A DNA stretch of 64,000 nt from Solen grandis (Eukaryota; Mollusca; Bivalvia; Adapedonta; Solenidae): assembly GCA_021229015.1 (NCBI GenBank), contig CM037791.1:1240001-1304000 (forward strand), read 5' to 3'. Positions 49,930-61,910 of this stretch are shown here, in pieces. Positions within the stretch are counted from its first letter, which is position 1; each line of letters starts with the position of its first letter. The notes under the pieces are model-generated. The model saw only the letters and a program-made list of their open reading frames with translations, made no database searches and was not told where the DNA came from. A program made the translations under genes and the position numbers.

Positions 49930-51580
49930 TGGTTACTGTTAGATGATACATGAAATTATATTTCAAAATTGTAATAAAATGGCTGATATTACATGAAAAT
50001 GTACTTGTCATGGTAAATGTTTGATGCTTCATGAAATAGACAATATCAGGAAAACTCAGATTGAATAGGTGTTTCCATATAGGTGCAAACAATGTGTACC
50101 AGTAAATTTTGCAGAAAAGCATGCAACATAGCAGTAATTATATTATTACTCTTTGTAGACCTTTATTCATTTCAAACTGTAAAACACTGTGTTTGTACCT
50201 ACATGGAACTGGGAAAACCCAATGTGTTTGTTATTCCGGAGTAAGTCTATTGTCAAATGCTCTATAATTATGAAATATTAACATTCTGTATGAAATTGTA
50301 AAATGTTTGACATAATTAATTAATGAAATAGTGACATAATTTATTTATCAGCATGTACATGTCTTCTTAGTTGCATAATTTGAATTGGATGTCTTTCCTG
50401 CCTCTGTCATTATTTTTAATTATATTTTGAAACGATATAAAATATGTTGCAGTGGATATAGACACTTGTATTTCAATGGTTTTTACTGGACTTGTTCAGT
50501 ATGTATTTTGTAATAATGTCATCTTCCAATGTTTTTCCTACTACCGTTATTATGAAATTAAAGGAACAAGTGGTATATTGACTTGTTATGCCAGCTGCAC
50601 AAGAAGGAGCTTGTATCAAAATCAAAATATGCTTGTTTGTCAATAATGTGGTACTGTACAAGGGAGGTAACTCTGTAAACACGGTAAAATCAACCATGCA
50701 TATTTCAGAAGCATTCTTTTGATATTTTACATCACAAAAACTACCTATGACCAATGATTATGTTTCATTTATGAGCATATTTGACATTAGTTAACCTCTT
50801 CCAACTGACAATTGCTGGACCTGTAGTTTCAGTGGTGGGTATCAGGCCATTTTTTTTACTCTACCATCACATTTCATATTGCTACAGTTTCTTTTATCCA
50901 TATAGACTATCAGTAAATCCCTAAGGCATGTTTATATGGAAATATTTATTGCGAATATCAGTTAACTTAATTTTGAGAAAATGTCAATGTCTGCATAAAA
51001 ATGAACATATCTGTCATTTACCAAACATATATATTTTTTGTTCTACCTGTGTAAATTCAGATTTTTATGTTATAAAGTTTGTATATTTGAAGTATCAATG
51101 AGCAGAATGTGAGGAGAATTTCAAAATGATACATGTTGTTTAATATATACTTATTCAGAAAAGAATTTTTAACTTCCCTTTGAAAAGTATTACTTTTATA
51201 CTGAAATGGACAAATGAAATATTTTAAGGTAATGGATCTATATAGCATTGTAATGGAACCAAGGTAAAATTCAGGATATTTTTCATTAGGTCATTTATTT
51301 GAATTGTTGGTTCAATTTATTAGACCAAGAGGGTCAACATCAAAATTCATCATATGACAAGTCATGGAAATGCAACTCAAAATCTTACAAAACAATATTG
51401 AATTTTCAATCTGACAGTGAATGCTTTGAAAATTACAGTTCTTTTTTTCTTCATTTTTTCCCCTTTGATGGAATAATATCTAAATATTACCCACAAGAAG
51501 CCTAAACAAGATGGTACTCACTCACCATTGAAAGGTCCCCCTCCTTACAATGTCCTGTTTACTGTGTCACATTTAGGGTG
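49930..51580. other. AT-rich, no gene seen
   Basis: No splice-bounded open segment or repeat structure recognised. Confidence 0.35.
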
Positions 51581-51582
51581 CC

Positions 51583-51745
51583 ATGGTCCAGTAGTGATAT
51601 GATAGCAGATCCAAAGGCTTTTGGTTTGAACACCACTGGGGGCAAGGAATTTTCATGGCCTTCCTAGCCACAAAGTACTGGTTCACCCAACCCAGGAACT
51701 GTAGATAGGTATTAGTGTAAAACTTATTTTCCCATGAAAACAAAA
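51583..51745 (+). mobile_element. tRNA-derived SINE, same family as 10547
   Basis: CCATGGTCCAGTAGTGATAT, a mutated B box TTGGTTTGAACACCACTGG, GGGCAAGGAATTTTCATGGC and CACCCAACCCAGGAACTGTA. Confidence 0.65.
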
Positions 51746-51803
51746 AATGAAATGAGTCACTGGCAAAAGTTAACGCAGAGATTGACAGTGTTCATACAGT
51801 TTT

Positions 51804-51927
51804 TGTGTCACTTGCGGTAAGCAGATGTGATGCATAGGGATCACTTTTTTGTCGTCTGTCTGTCCATCACACTTTTTCTGTCACACTTCAGCAGGTGACA
51901 CTTGTGTTCCAGAGAACACTCTTGTCT
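51804..51927 (+). mobile_element. Family E short inverted-end element
   Basis: TGTCACTTGCGGTAAGCAGA, GTCGTCTGTCTGTCCATCAC, and CTTCAGCAGGTGACACTTGT then CCAGAGAACACTCTTGTC. Confidence 0.65.
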
Positions 51928-52593
51928 GTATTTTATTTCAAAATGAAAAATCAAGTGATTATCAAGATTTGCTCATTAGAAGATGTTTCATACTGATATA
52001 TGCCTTGAGGACTTACAAAAAGTCAAAGTGCCTAAAGCCATTAGTATTTCCATTGCTCATACTTTTACTGACTACATTTACTGAGTGATTTTATAAATAT
52101 GAATTAATGTACATTGTTTTTTCTTTTTTCAAAGTACATATATTTGTCTTGTATATCTGAAATTGACAATCTGCCAACCAAACCAGCATGTTTTCAATGA
52201 CTGTTGGAAAATTTTGCAATCTCATTAAAATCAGCTCTTTGTTTTAGCTCCAATACTCTATGCTACGAAGATCTGACAACATCCCGTGAAAGGTCAACTC
52301 AAGTCAACTTTTACATCATGAAGATTAATAAGAAAATGATATCCAATCAGAATGTGCATTTCAAAACATCTTGAATTTGAAAATCCAAATACCCTGGTGA
52401 TATCCACAAAATTGAAATTTCTGTTCCCTGCCGTTAACTTGCAAAATATTTATGAAGTTATACCCAAGCATTTTGAAGCTGATGATTTGACTGGCTAATG
52501 AAGGGTCAATTTGAGTCACCTTTAATCCGATATCATCAGATCCTCCTTTGCGAGCATCAGTTAAGATATGGTTTTAATGAGATTGAACAGTAT

Positions 52594-52600
<7 letters not shown>

Positions 52601-52639
<39 letters not shown>

Positions 52640-52648
52640 CTGTGTGTG
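52601..52648. repeat. Compound (TC)n(TA)n(TG)n microsatellite
   Basis: Directly visible dinucleotide tracts. Overlapping reading frames are spurious. Confidence 0.95.
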
Positions 52649-52959
52649 ACAGTGTGTGTGTTGAAAATACATGTTCACGTACGGCAAAGTCTCAAGTGTG
52701 TTATTTCAAAGTCCCTCTGTTGGCAAATGCCATGTATAGTGAATGTGCTTATCTTATACATTGTTTCTCAACATGATGTAGAGGTATTTTCTAACATAAA
52801 ATAAGCAGATTTGTATTTGCCATTACATATTTTGTAAAAAGGATATTATTTAAAAGTACTCCTTTAACATTTGGGTCTCTGGTTATATTTAGAGATGTTG
52901 TTTCAAATTATTATAAAAAATCTGTAGTGTCTAACTTGTTTCATTCAGCAATTCTTTTT

Positions 52960-53760
52960 ATGCCTCCAAGATCTGTTTGTAGGGGAGTGGCATACTGTTT
53001 TTTGGCCTGTCTGTCTGTGTTTGTTTGTCACAAAACTTTAACCTTGACAAAACAAGGAAGTTCTTCCACCTAGAGCCTCCAAACTTCACATGATGAGTTC
53101 TACATGCCAGACCCACTTAGAAGTCAAGGGTCAAGGTCACCAAATGGCAAAAAATAACCTTGGCCACATTATGAGCGTGCTTCTATCCATAACCTCCAAA
53201 CTTCCCAGGTGCATGCACCTTGATAAGCTCTACCCCCCAGACCCACTTAGAAGTCATGGGGTCAAAGGTCAAGGTCACCATGACCCAAAATAGCAAATAT
53301 TAACTTAGGCTACATTTTGAATGTGCTTCCATCTGTAAACTCCAAACTTCAGAGGCGCATGGACCTCGATGAACTCTACCCTCCAGACCCACTTAGGTCA
53401 TGGGGTCAAAGTCCCCATGACCCAAAATAACATATATTAACCATAGCCACGTTTTGAACTTTCTTCCATCCATAACCTCCATGCTTGACATATGCATGCA
53501 CCTTGATTAACTCTATTTGCAGGACCCACTTATAGGTCCAACAGTCAAAGGTCAAGATCACCATAATGCAAATATAAACCAAAAAAAGCTTCCATCCAAA
53601 AAAATCAAGGTCACCATGACCCAAAAGGCAAATATTAACCTTAGCCACACTATGTGCTTCTATCCATAACCTCCAAACCACCTTGATGAGCTCTACCTGC
53701 CAAGTGACATTGACCATTTGTCGATTGAACATTTTTGTTGGAAGCATAACTTGTAAACTA
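52960..53760. repeat. Diverged tandem units with GTCAAGGTCACCATGACCC
   Basis: Begins TTTATGCCTCCAAGATCTGT and a CTGTCTGTCTGTG tract. Then come units carrying CCATAACCTCCAAACTTC, CCAGACCCACTTAGAAGTCA and AAGGTCAAGGTCACC. The design is that of a microsatellite plus tandem core, but the ends are unclear. Confidence 0.6.
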
Positions 53761-53937
53761 TACAAGGTAAGTTTTAAATATGAATACCTTTAGATTGCAA
53801 GATTGGGAAATGCATTAACTAAGAATCAAAACGCTTCCTGGACCAATTTTTTCAAACTGATTATTAACCTTATGTCATTGTGACCTTCAATAGAAATGTT
53901 AGGCTTAGTGCTGTTTTATGTTACAGATCTTTCAGGT

Positions 53938-54752
53938 TTTTAGCTCACCTGAGCACAACGTGCTCATGGTGAGCTTTTGTGATCGCCTTTTGTCTGGCAT
54001 CCGTCCGTCTGTGCGTCTTGCGTCAACTTTTCCTTTAAACAACTTCTCCTCCTAAACCACTGAATGGATTTTGACCAAACTTCACAGGAATCATCCATAT
54101 CATGACCTCTATCAAAGTTGTTCAAATTATTTTGATTGGGTAAATAAGTAGGTCACAGGAGCTAAATATAGATTTTAAAAATGAAAATTTAAAAAATCTT
54201 CTTCTCCGAAACCACAAGGCCTAGCCTTTTGATTTTTGGTATGTAGCATGATCTTATGACTCTCTACCAAGATTGTTCAAATTATGACCCTGGGGTCAAA
54301 ATTGGCCCCGCCCCAGGGGTCACTTGATTTAACATAGGATAATAGGAAAAATACTTTAAAAATCTTCTTCTCAGACACCACAAAGCAAAGAGTTTAGATA
54401 TTTGGTGTGTAGCATTGTCTAGTCAATTCTTACCAAGTTTGTTCAAATCATGATGCTGGGGTCAAAACTGGCCCCACTCCAGGGATCACTTGATTTTACA
54501 TTGACTTATATTGGAAAAAAAACTAGAAAAATCTTCAAGGTCTGGAGTTTATATATTTGGTATGTTACATGGGCTAATAGACCTCTACCAAGTAGAGTGT
54601 GGTAGTGTGTAGCATTGTCTAGTCGATTCTTACCAACTTTGTTCAAATCATGACCCTGAGGTCAAAATTGGCTCTGCCCCAGGGGTCACTTGATTTTACA
54701 TAGCCTAATGATACCAGGTGAGCGATCCAGGGCCATCATGGCCCTCTTGTTA
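53938..54752 (+). mobile_element. Family A inverted-end element, full copy
   Basis: Head TTTTAGCTCACCTGAGCACA then ACGTGCTCATGGTGAGC; tail ACCAGGTGAGCGATCCAGGG then CCATCATGGCCCTCTTGTT. The core has about three diverged units with CAAGGCCTAGCCTTTTGATT and CCCCGCCCCAGGGGTCACTT. Confidence 0.75.
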
Positions 54753-54759
54753 TTTATTA

Positions 54760-55400
54760 TATTGCTTCAGGCATCTGTAAAACATTATGTTATAATATCA
54801 CAAATATTTCTCTAGAAAGGACATACATGTACATAGAGAGGATTTCTGTTTATAGTTCAATAGAACAAAAAATACACGAGGCCTATCTATTCCCCAACCA
54901 TGTTGGAAGATACAGGGGGTTAGTCCAACACAACCGTATGATGTTAAGGTATAACCCCCCCATTCCATATCTTGCCACTGGATGGAAATATTTCCATGAA
55001 ACTTTGTCACTTTGAAGACATCTAAAAATAAGAATGTTTCCAAGTTTTTTAGATGCAGGGGAGATAATCTGTATTTAACATTTATGTCTATAATATACAC
55101 TTTCTGTAATATAAAAACCTGAATTTGATTTTGAGGAAAGCTCACGGTATAAAATGCATTATGTAAGTGATTCAAATTTCATGAACACATCTAAACTTTA
55201 CCATAGGAAAATGTAGAAAATCACCTTTTTGTTGTTTTCGGGGGAAATAACTCATGACAACAAAATTATAAAGGGGAGGTACGAAAATAATTTCTGTCGT
55301 ATGTCGTAACATGTCAGTTTGCCTTTAAGATTTCCATGGTTTGACATATTTAAAGCTTATATTGTGAAGTTACTTTAGTTATTTTAAAGCCTTCTTATAT
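54760..55400. other. No gene seen
   Basis: AT-rich. Reading frames on both strands lack splice or repeat support. Confidence 0.35.
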
Positions 55401-56070
55401 AAAACTGTATAAAACAAAGAAACTAGTCTATTTTGATATTTGGACATGATGTGAACGATCCTTGTAGAGGGTCGATAGATTTTGCTTCATATCAAACATT
55501 AAAGACAAGTCACAAGTCAAACGTCACTAGTCAGAAGTCAAAATTGCCCCCCAGGACTTTCATAGCAAACAGAGACATTATCACAAAGATGTTCGCTGAG
55601 CTGATAGTTTCAAGTTGTTTGAACCGTGTGTGTACAGATTGCATACTTGCGTAAGATAAGTTCAATAAGCCCTACAAATGTTAAAGTTAACGTTTAAGAG
55701 TTTAAACGTTCATGCTTTCAAGTTGTAGTTTTAAAAAAAATCCACAAAACAGAACTACAGGGGTGCAAGAAATACATTTTAAGTTTGTTGTTGTGGTGTT
55801 CAGTCGTCCTGGTGCTACCGCCATAGCGACAAAACGCCAGGCCGAAAAAAGCTTAACAAGCCGCGTTGGTGGGAGTGTCAGACCGATATTTAGTACTTTT
55901 GGCGTTGTCTCTTTCAGTCAGAGAACGATATATTTTTGGTACGTTCATTTGTGTCTTTCTATTGCCTCCATTTACGTCAGGACAATGGAAAGAAACAACG
56001 CCAACTGTCGCTGTGTTTTGGGGTTGAATGACGAAAATCAGCCATCATCCTGAGATAGTTGCTTCCTTTT
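55400..56070 (+). other. CpG-richer patch with possible exons
   Basis: CpG is visibly denser here than in the preceding 20 kb. An acceptor-like TTGCCCCCCAG (55544-55554) opens ACTTTC..., giving TFIANRDIITKMFAELIVSS then CLNRVCTDCIL, and ends at the strong donor CTTGC|GTAAGA (55650). A second acceptor-like GTGGTGTTCAG before 55803 continues in matching phase with RPGATAIATKRQAEKSLTSR to a stop near 56051. The minus strand also has an ATGGCGG start-like context near 55825. I recognise no protein, and promoter DNA is an equal explanation. Confidence 0.25.
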
Positions 56071-56997
56071 ATAAAGTTATGGTAAAACAATTCCTTATTA
56101 TTATGTTTATTGACCTAACTTTAAGTCTATCACAAGACATGACCTACATTGTGATTCTTGTCATGTCCGTACTGAAACCAGTACTATTTCAGTCATTTCT
56201 GCCGAAACATGATTAAGCTGTACTTAATATCTTTTGTTTGCTTTCGAGGGATCTCCATCTTTCTTTCAGATTTTATTGCATGTATATGACTGTTATTTGC
56301 GTCATTTAATTCTGCGATTCTTACGTAACGGATAAGCTATATCAACTCAGCAAATGACTTCATTTGTTTCATGTACATGTATATCAATATAACGGTAATC
56401 GTCACGCAGTATTAGCGAATGTCACGTGAGGATGCTGAAAATTAACATCCATTTTGGTCATGTAGTTGCTGGTGACAAATGGATAAAACGAATCGTTGCC
56501 ATTTCATAATTATTAATCTTTATCAGACTCATTTAGAAAAATATCTTTACGTCCTCAGTGTTTACGCGTAATCACATTTTATGAACATTGATATAAAAAA
56601 GACACGTGTTAGAGATTGTTGATACAATTCTACAGTGCTATAGTTAATTGCATTGCTTGAATTATGTAACATTCGAATGTAGAGAGAGATTATTTCCAAT
56701 TCAGTGCGTAAAACTAATTCACTTCGTTTTGAGATGTTAATTCGATTTACGTCTATAATACACTTTGACTGGGAATAGTCATTTAGAATTTCGTGTGACA
56801 TGTGTATCATTTTATGTTACGACAATTATGATCAAAATTCTCGTAAGTTTACTGCAAATGATAAAGAATGCTTAATTGTGTGATCACCTTAAATTTGGAC
56901 TGATTTAGAAAAGAACCAAAAAAATGTACATTTTTTTTTTTTGCTCCGCTGAAAAGTAGCGGAAATAAAGTTACACGGTACTCAGATTTCACCGACG

Positions 56998-57047
<50 letters not shown>

Positions 57048-58400
57048 AACACACGTGGGTCTCTGGTACTAAGCCAATCATGGTGCCAGTGCTGAGTATT
57101 TTCCTTATGTACGTGGGTCTCTCATGGAACGTCAAGGAGATTATGTTGTAAAAACTTGCTTCCCAGGGAATAGAAAATTAAATCTGCGAGTTAATTTGTT
57201 ACACAGAAATAGTTCCTGATGGTTACATTCATAGCTGATCAGTATCAAAATCATTAAAAAAAATCACAGATAGGACAGGATTGTAACAACTACTACTTAA
57301 ACGTTTCATGATATTGCTGTAAGTAAAACAGGAGAACAGTTTGAAAACGTGCAATATAATGAAAGAGATTACGTGTTAATCTACTAGTTTTGGCTACCTG
57401 GAAAATAGTTCAACTTTTATGTTGACTTAAATGAAGATGAGATATATGAAATGATTATTTTCATAAACAGGAACTCTGAAATACACGTGTCACATGCCTC
57501 GCGCCTTCTTACGTACCTGCTCATTTAATTTTTTTTTTCATGAAATTAAAAAGGAATTGCTATGCAACGAGCCGTAAATGTATTGATATATTTCGTGCTT
57601 TCTAATTACTTACACGAAATAAAAACATCAACAAATCCCAGAAATGTTTTCTGGCAAATGACCTATATTAAACAATGGAAAGTTGTGCTCCGGTAGAGAT
57701 CCCGGTTACCATCCCTTACGGTGCTCTACCGACATTTACTAAGCCATATATGTATTGTAGTCCAGGCTTCGGCTGCACAACGGCAGGTTGTTTTTTTGGA
57801 GTGCAACAGGGGCAGATTTTTTTACTTTTTTTTTGCGCATGTTAAAAATTTTCACTGTCTCCGGTCTTTGCAAAATTTTAGACCGTTGTTCTAACGATGC
57901 CCTGGCGATGTATTAACATTCTTACAGATGCAATACCATTCTCATGCCGTTCTAGTGCCGATCCCCGAAAATCGTTGTATTCCGGTATAGTCTCGATCGG
58001 CTAACCATGTTTATACTCAACTATTAATACATATTTTATTACAAATACAATTTTCTGATTCTTGAAATATGTGTTAACAATGAATCTAAGATAATCTTAT
58101 TCACTAGCTAAAATTAAGGTGTACTATTATTTCTCAGAAACAACTTGGTAGGATAAACAAAACAAAATCAACACCCAGTCAAATCAAATATGTATGTAGT
58201 TTTTTCTTTACTTCGAATCTTTAACAGAAAGCTTTCTAGGAACACCATGCGTCATCTCTATAGGCGTGGGCATTTCCAAAGCCGCATAAAATGCTTACCA
58301 ATTAAAGGTATAAAAAATAATCCATCGATGTTATATACTAATCAGCTGGTGTTCCCATCCTGAGAAATTGAACTCGTTGCAGACAACGTGATCACAAGAA
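56070..58400. other. Gene-free sequence with small inverted repeats
   Basis: No coding support. CCGGTAGAGATCCC and GTGCTCTACCGAC around 57690-57733 form a small imperfect inverted repeat. Confidence 0.35.
56998..57045. repeat. (TA)n(TG)n microsatellite
   Basis: Directly visible. An overlapping minus-strand reading frame is spurious. Confidence 0.95.
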
Positions 58401-58437
58401 AAGTGAGTGGCAGTTATCGAAATAAACTAGATGGGTG

Positions 58438-60836
58438 TATGAGTCGCCAGCATTCTATCAGTTGTCACAGAAATGGTGGGATCGCCAGCATTCTATTAGT
58501 TGTCACAGAAATAGTGGGATCGCCAGCATTCTATCAGTTGTCACTGAAATGGTGGGATCGCCAGCATTCTATAAGGTGTCACAGAAATAATGGGATCGCC
58601 AGCATTCTATCAGTTGTAACAGAAATAATGGGATCGCCAGCATTCAATAAGTTGTAACAGAAATAATGGGATCGCCAGCATTCAATAAGTTGTCACAGAA
58701 ATAATGGGATCGCCAGCATTCTATTAGTTGTCACAGAAATGGTGGGATCGCCAGCATTCTATTAGTTGTCACAGAAATAGTGAGATCGCCAGCATTCTAT
58801 TAGTTGTCACAGAAATAGTGGGATCGCCAGCATTCTATAAGTTGTCACAGAAATAATGGGATCGCCAGCATTCTATAAGTTGTCACAGAAATAATGGGAT
58901 CGCCAGCATTCTATAAGTTGTCACAGAAATGGTGGGATCGCCAGCATTCTATTTGTTGTCACAGAAATGGTGGGATCGCCAGCATTCAATTAGTTGTCAC
59001 AGAAATAGTGGGATCGCCAGCATTCTAATAGTTGTAACAGAAATAGTGGGATCGCCAGCATTCTATTAGTTGTCACAGAAATGGTGGGATCGCCAGCATT
59101 CTATTAGTTGTCACAGAAATGGTGGGATCGCCAGCATTCTATTAGTTGTCACAGAAATGGTGGGATCGCCAGCATTCTATTAGTTGTCACAGAAATGGTG
59201 GGATCGCCAGCATTCAATTAGTTGTCACAGAAATGGTGGGATCGCCAGCATTCTAAAAGTTGTCACAGAAATGGTGAGATCGCCAGCATTCTATTAGTTG
59301 TCACAGAAATAATGGGATCGCCAGCATTCAATAAGTTGTAACAGAAATAATGGGATCGCCAGCATTCAATAAGTTGTCACAGAAATAATGGGATCGCCAG
59401 CATTCTATTAGTTGTCACAGAAATAGTGGGATCGCCAGCATTCTATTAGTTGTCCATAAATGGTGGGATCGCCAGCATTCTATTAGTTGTCACAGAAATG
59501 GTGAGATCGCCAGCATTCTATAAGTTGTCACAGAAATAATGGGATCGCCAGCATTCTATTAGTTGTCACAGAAATGGTGGGATCGCCAGCATTCTATTAG
59601 TTGTCACAGAAATAGTGGGATCGCCAGCATTCTATTAGTTGTCACAGAAATTGTGGGATCGCCAGCATTCTATAAGTTGTCACAGAAATAATGGGATCGC
59701 CAGCATTCTATAAGTTGTCACAGAAATGGTGAGATCGCCTGCGTTCTATTAGTTGTCACAGAAATAGTGGGATCGCCAGCATTCTATAAGTTGTCACAGA
59801 AATGGTGAGATCGCCAGCATTCTATAAGTTGTCACAGAAATGGTGAGATCGCCAGCATTCTATTAGTTGTCACAGAAATAGTGGGATCGCCAGCATTCTA
59901 TAAGTTGTCACAGAAATGGTGAGATCGCCAGCATTCTATAAGTTGTCACAGAAATGGTGAGATCGCCAGCATTCTATTAGTTGTCACAGAAATAGTGGGA
60001 TCGCCAGCATTCTATAAGTTGTCACAGAAATAGTGGATCGCCAGCATTCTATTAGTTGTCACAGAAATAGTGGGATCGCCAGCATTCTATAAGTTGTCAC
60101 AGAAATAGTGGGATCGCCAGCATTCTATAAGTTGTCACAGAAATAATGGGATCGCCAGCATTCAATAAGTTGTCACAGAAATAATGGGATCGCCAGCGTT
60201 CTATAAGTTGTCACAGAAATAGTGGGATCGCCAGCATTCTATAAGTTGTCACTGAAATAGTGGGATCGCCAGCATTCAATAAGGTGTCACAGAAATAATG
60301 GGATCGCCAGCATTCTATCAGTTGTAACAGAAATAATGGGATCGCCAGCATTCAATAAGTTGTAACAGAAATAATGGGATCGCCAGCATTCAATAAGTTG
60401 TCACAGAAATAATGGGATCGCCAGCATTCTATTAGTTGTCACAGAAATAGTGGGATCGCCAGCATTCTATTAATTGTCACAGAAATGGTGGGATCGCCAG
60501 CATTCTATTAGTTGTCACAGAAATAGTGGGATCGCCAGCATTCTATCAGTTGTCACAGAAATAATGGGATCGCCAGCATTTTATCAGTTGTCACAAATAG
60601 TGGGATCGCCAGCATTCTATCAGTTGTCACAGAAATAGTGGGATCGCCAGCATTCTATCAGTTGTCACAAATAGTGGGATCGCCAGCATTCTATCAGTTG
60701 TCACGGAAATAATGGGATCGCCAGCATTCTATCAGTTGTCACAAATAGTGGGATCGCCAGCATTCTATCAGTTGTCACAGAAATAATGGGATCGCCAGCA
60801 TTTTATTGGTTGTCACAGAAATGGTGGGATCGCCAT
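58438..60836. repeat. 38-bp satellite array, about 63 copies
   Basis: The unit is GGGATCGCCAGCATTCTATT followed by AGTTGTCACAGAAATAGT. It is nearly uniform over 2.4 kb. Variation is confined to a few positions: AATAGT/AATGGT/AATAAT, CTATT/CTATA/CTATC/CAATA, TCACAG/TAACAG and occasional 2-bp losses. Blocks of variants recur in the same order (58571 and 60279), showing segmental duplication within the array. 38 bp is not a multiple of three and no frame stays open, so it is non-coding. Confidence 0.97.
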
Positions 60837-60840
60837 CATA

Positions 60841-61340
60841 CATGTACCTGTTTCAGATTTGGAGTGAATCCAAGAAACAGTGTTGAAATTATGTTTTTCT
60901 TTTTCAACTACGGGAAATAATTCAAAAGTCAAATAAGCTAGTTATTGTTCTCGTGCACTGCATTTCAGCACCTCGTTAAGTATTCGTAATCTAAGGTTGG
61001 AGTCAATCCATTCAAATGTGTTTTACAAACCAATGAATAATCTTGCAACCACGCCGGTGATCTGCTGTGGCGAGAAGATTCGAATCACGGACCTTCAGTC
61101 ATGACTGCACGTGGAGGAAAACCATGAGTGCACAGAGACACACGAGTAGAAAACCGCCAACCTACCGAATGCTTCTGCTGCTAATTACTCAAATCCAAAG
61201 TGGTGGGGGGATAACTTCGTGATAGTAAATTAGAGACTGCGCAGACATACTCATAATATCAACATTTTTCCACGCCCAGTTCCTTCTCTTTGTCCAGGAT
61301 ACGATATAGACAGCTTATGTAAAAAGTTGTTGTAGTTGAA
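60841..61340. other. No gene seen; possible SINE fragment
   Basis: AGATTCGAATCACGGACC (inverted B-box-like) and CGCCAACCTACCGAATGC near 61075-61175 resemble pieces of the Leu-type SINE in antisense. Otherwise unremarkable. Confidence 0.35.
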
Positions 61341-61582
61341 TTGGGGTTTACCGTCGCTGCGATAGTATTTCAATCATATAGCGACGTCCAGCAAATTACA
61401 GGTGGAGGAAGACCCAGAGTACATAGAGGTACCCGGGTAGAACCACCGACCTACCGCAAGCCAGCTGGAAGGCTTCCTCACATGAAAAATCCGAAGTCCC
61501 TAACAGGATTCGAACCCACAGCGTTGAAGGGCTGAGAGATTTGTAGTCCACGACTGTAACCGCTCGGCCACGTCCGTCCCCT
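61341..61582 (-). mobile_element. tRNA-derived SINE (Leu-type head), antisense, best-preserved head
   Basis: Reading the minus strand: GACGTGGCCGAGCGGTTACA (A box, very close to tRNA-Leu), TGGGTTCGAATCCTGTTAGG (B box), then TTTTTCATGTGAGGAAGCCT, CACCTGTAATTTGCTGGACG and a tail close to CAGCGACGGTAAACCCC. Confidence 0.7.
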
Positions 61583-61852
61583 TTATGTAAAAATAATGAC
61601 CACAAGACAAGATCTAACAAAATTTAAGGCGATATATAGGTCGTCGAATTTGATGAAGAAGTAAGGATTATTATGTAGGAATGGGAACACTGCTTGACTA
61701 AATAAACAAGCGAGGCATGACATGCTTTTTATGATTTAATATATTTCATGTGTATAGACTGTTAACATATACAAGTGTAAAACTTAACGAGTTAATATAT
61801 TGTCCGATTTTTTAAACATACATTTCACGGTTAATGCATAGACTATATTTAC

Positions 61853-61910
61853 CTGTGCTAGATTCTCGATACACTCCGTGTCCGTTGTGGCACCAGTGGT
61901 CAATGCAATG
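61853..61910 (-). CDS. Candidate exon Z, cut by the assembly gap
   Basis: Open from the gap edge to donor CTAGCACAG|GTAAAT; encodes IALTTGATTDTECIENLAQ. The start of this exon lies in the N run or just beyond it (62011-62046 also stays open in places). Confidence 0.35.

Noticed and set aside
58388..58657. 89-residue plus-strand frame with repeated SPAF/VTEI text
   Set aside because: It lies in the 38-bp satellite and closes soon after; the unit length is not a multiple of three.
58438..60836. CRISPR-like array of 38-bp repeats
   Set aside because: Repeats are head to tail with no spacers, the sequence is animal, and there are no cas genes. It is an ordinary satellite.
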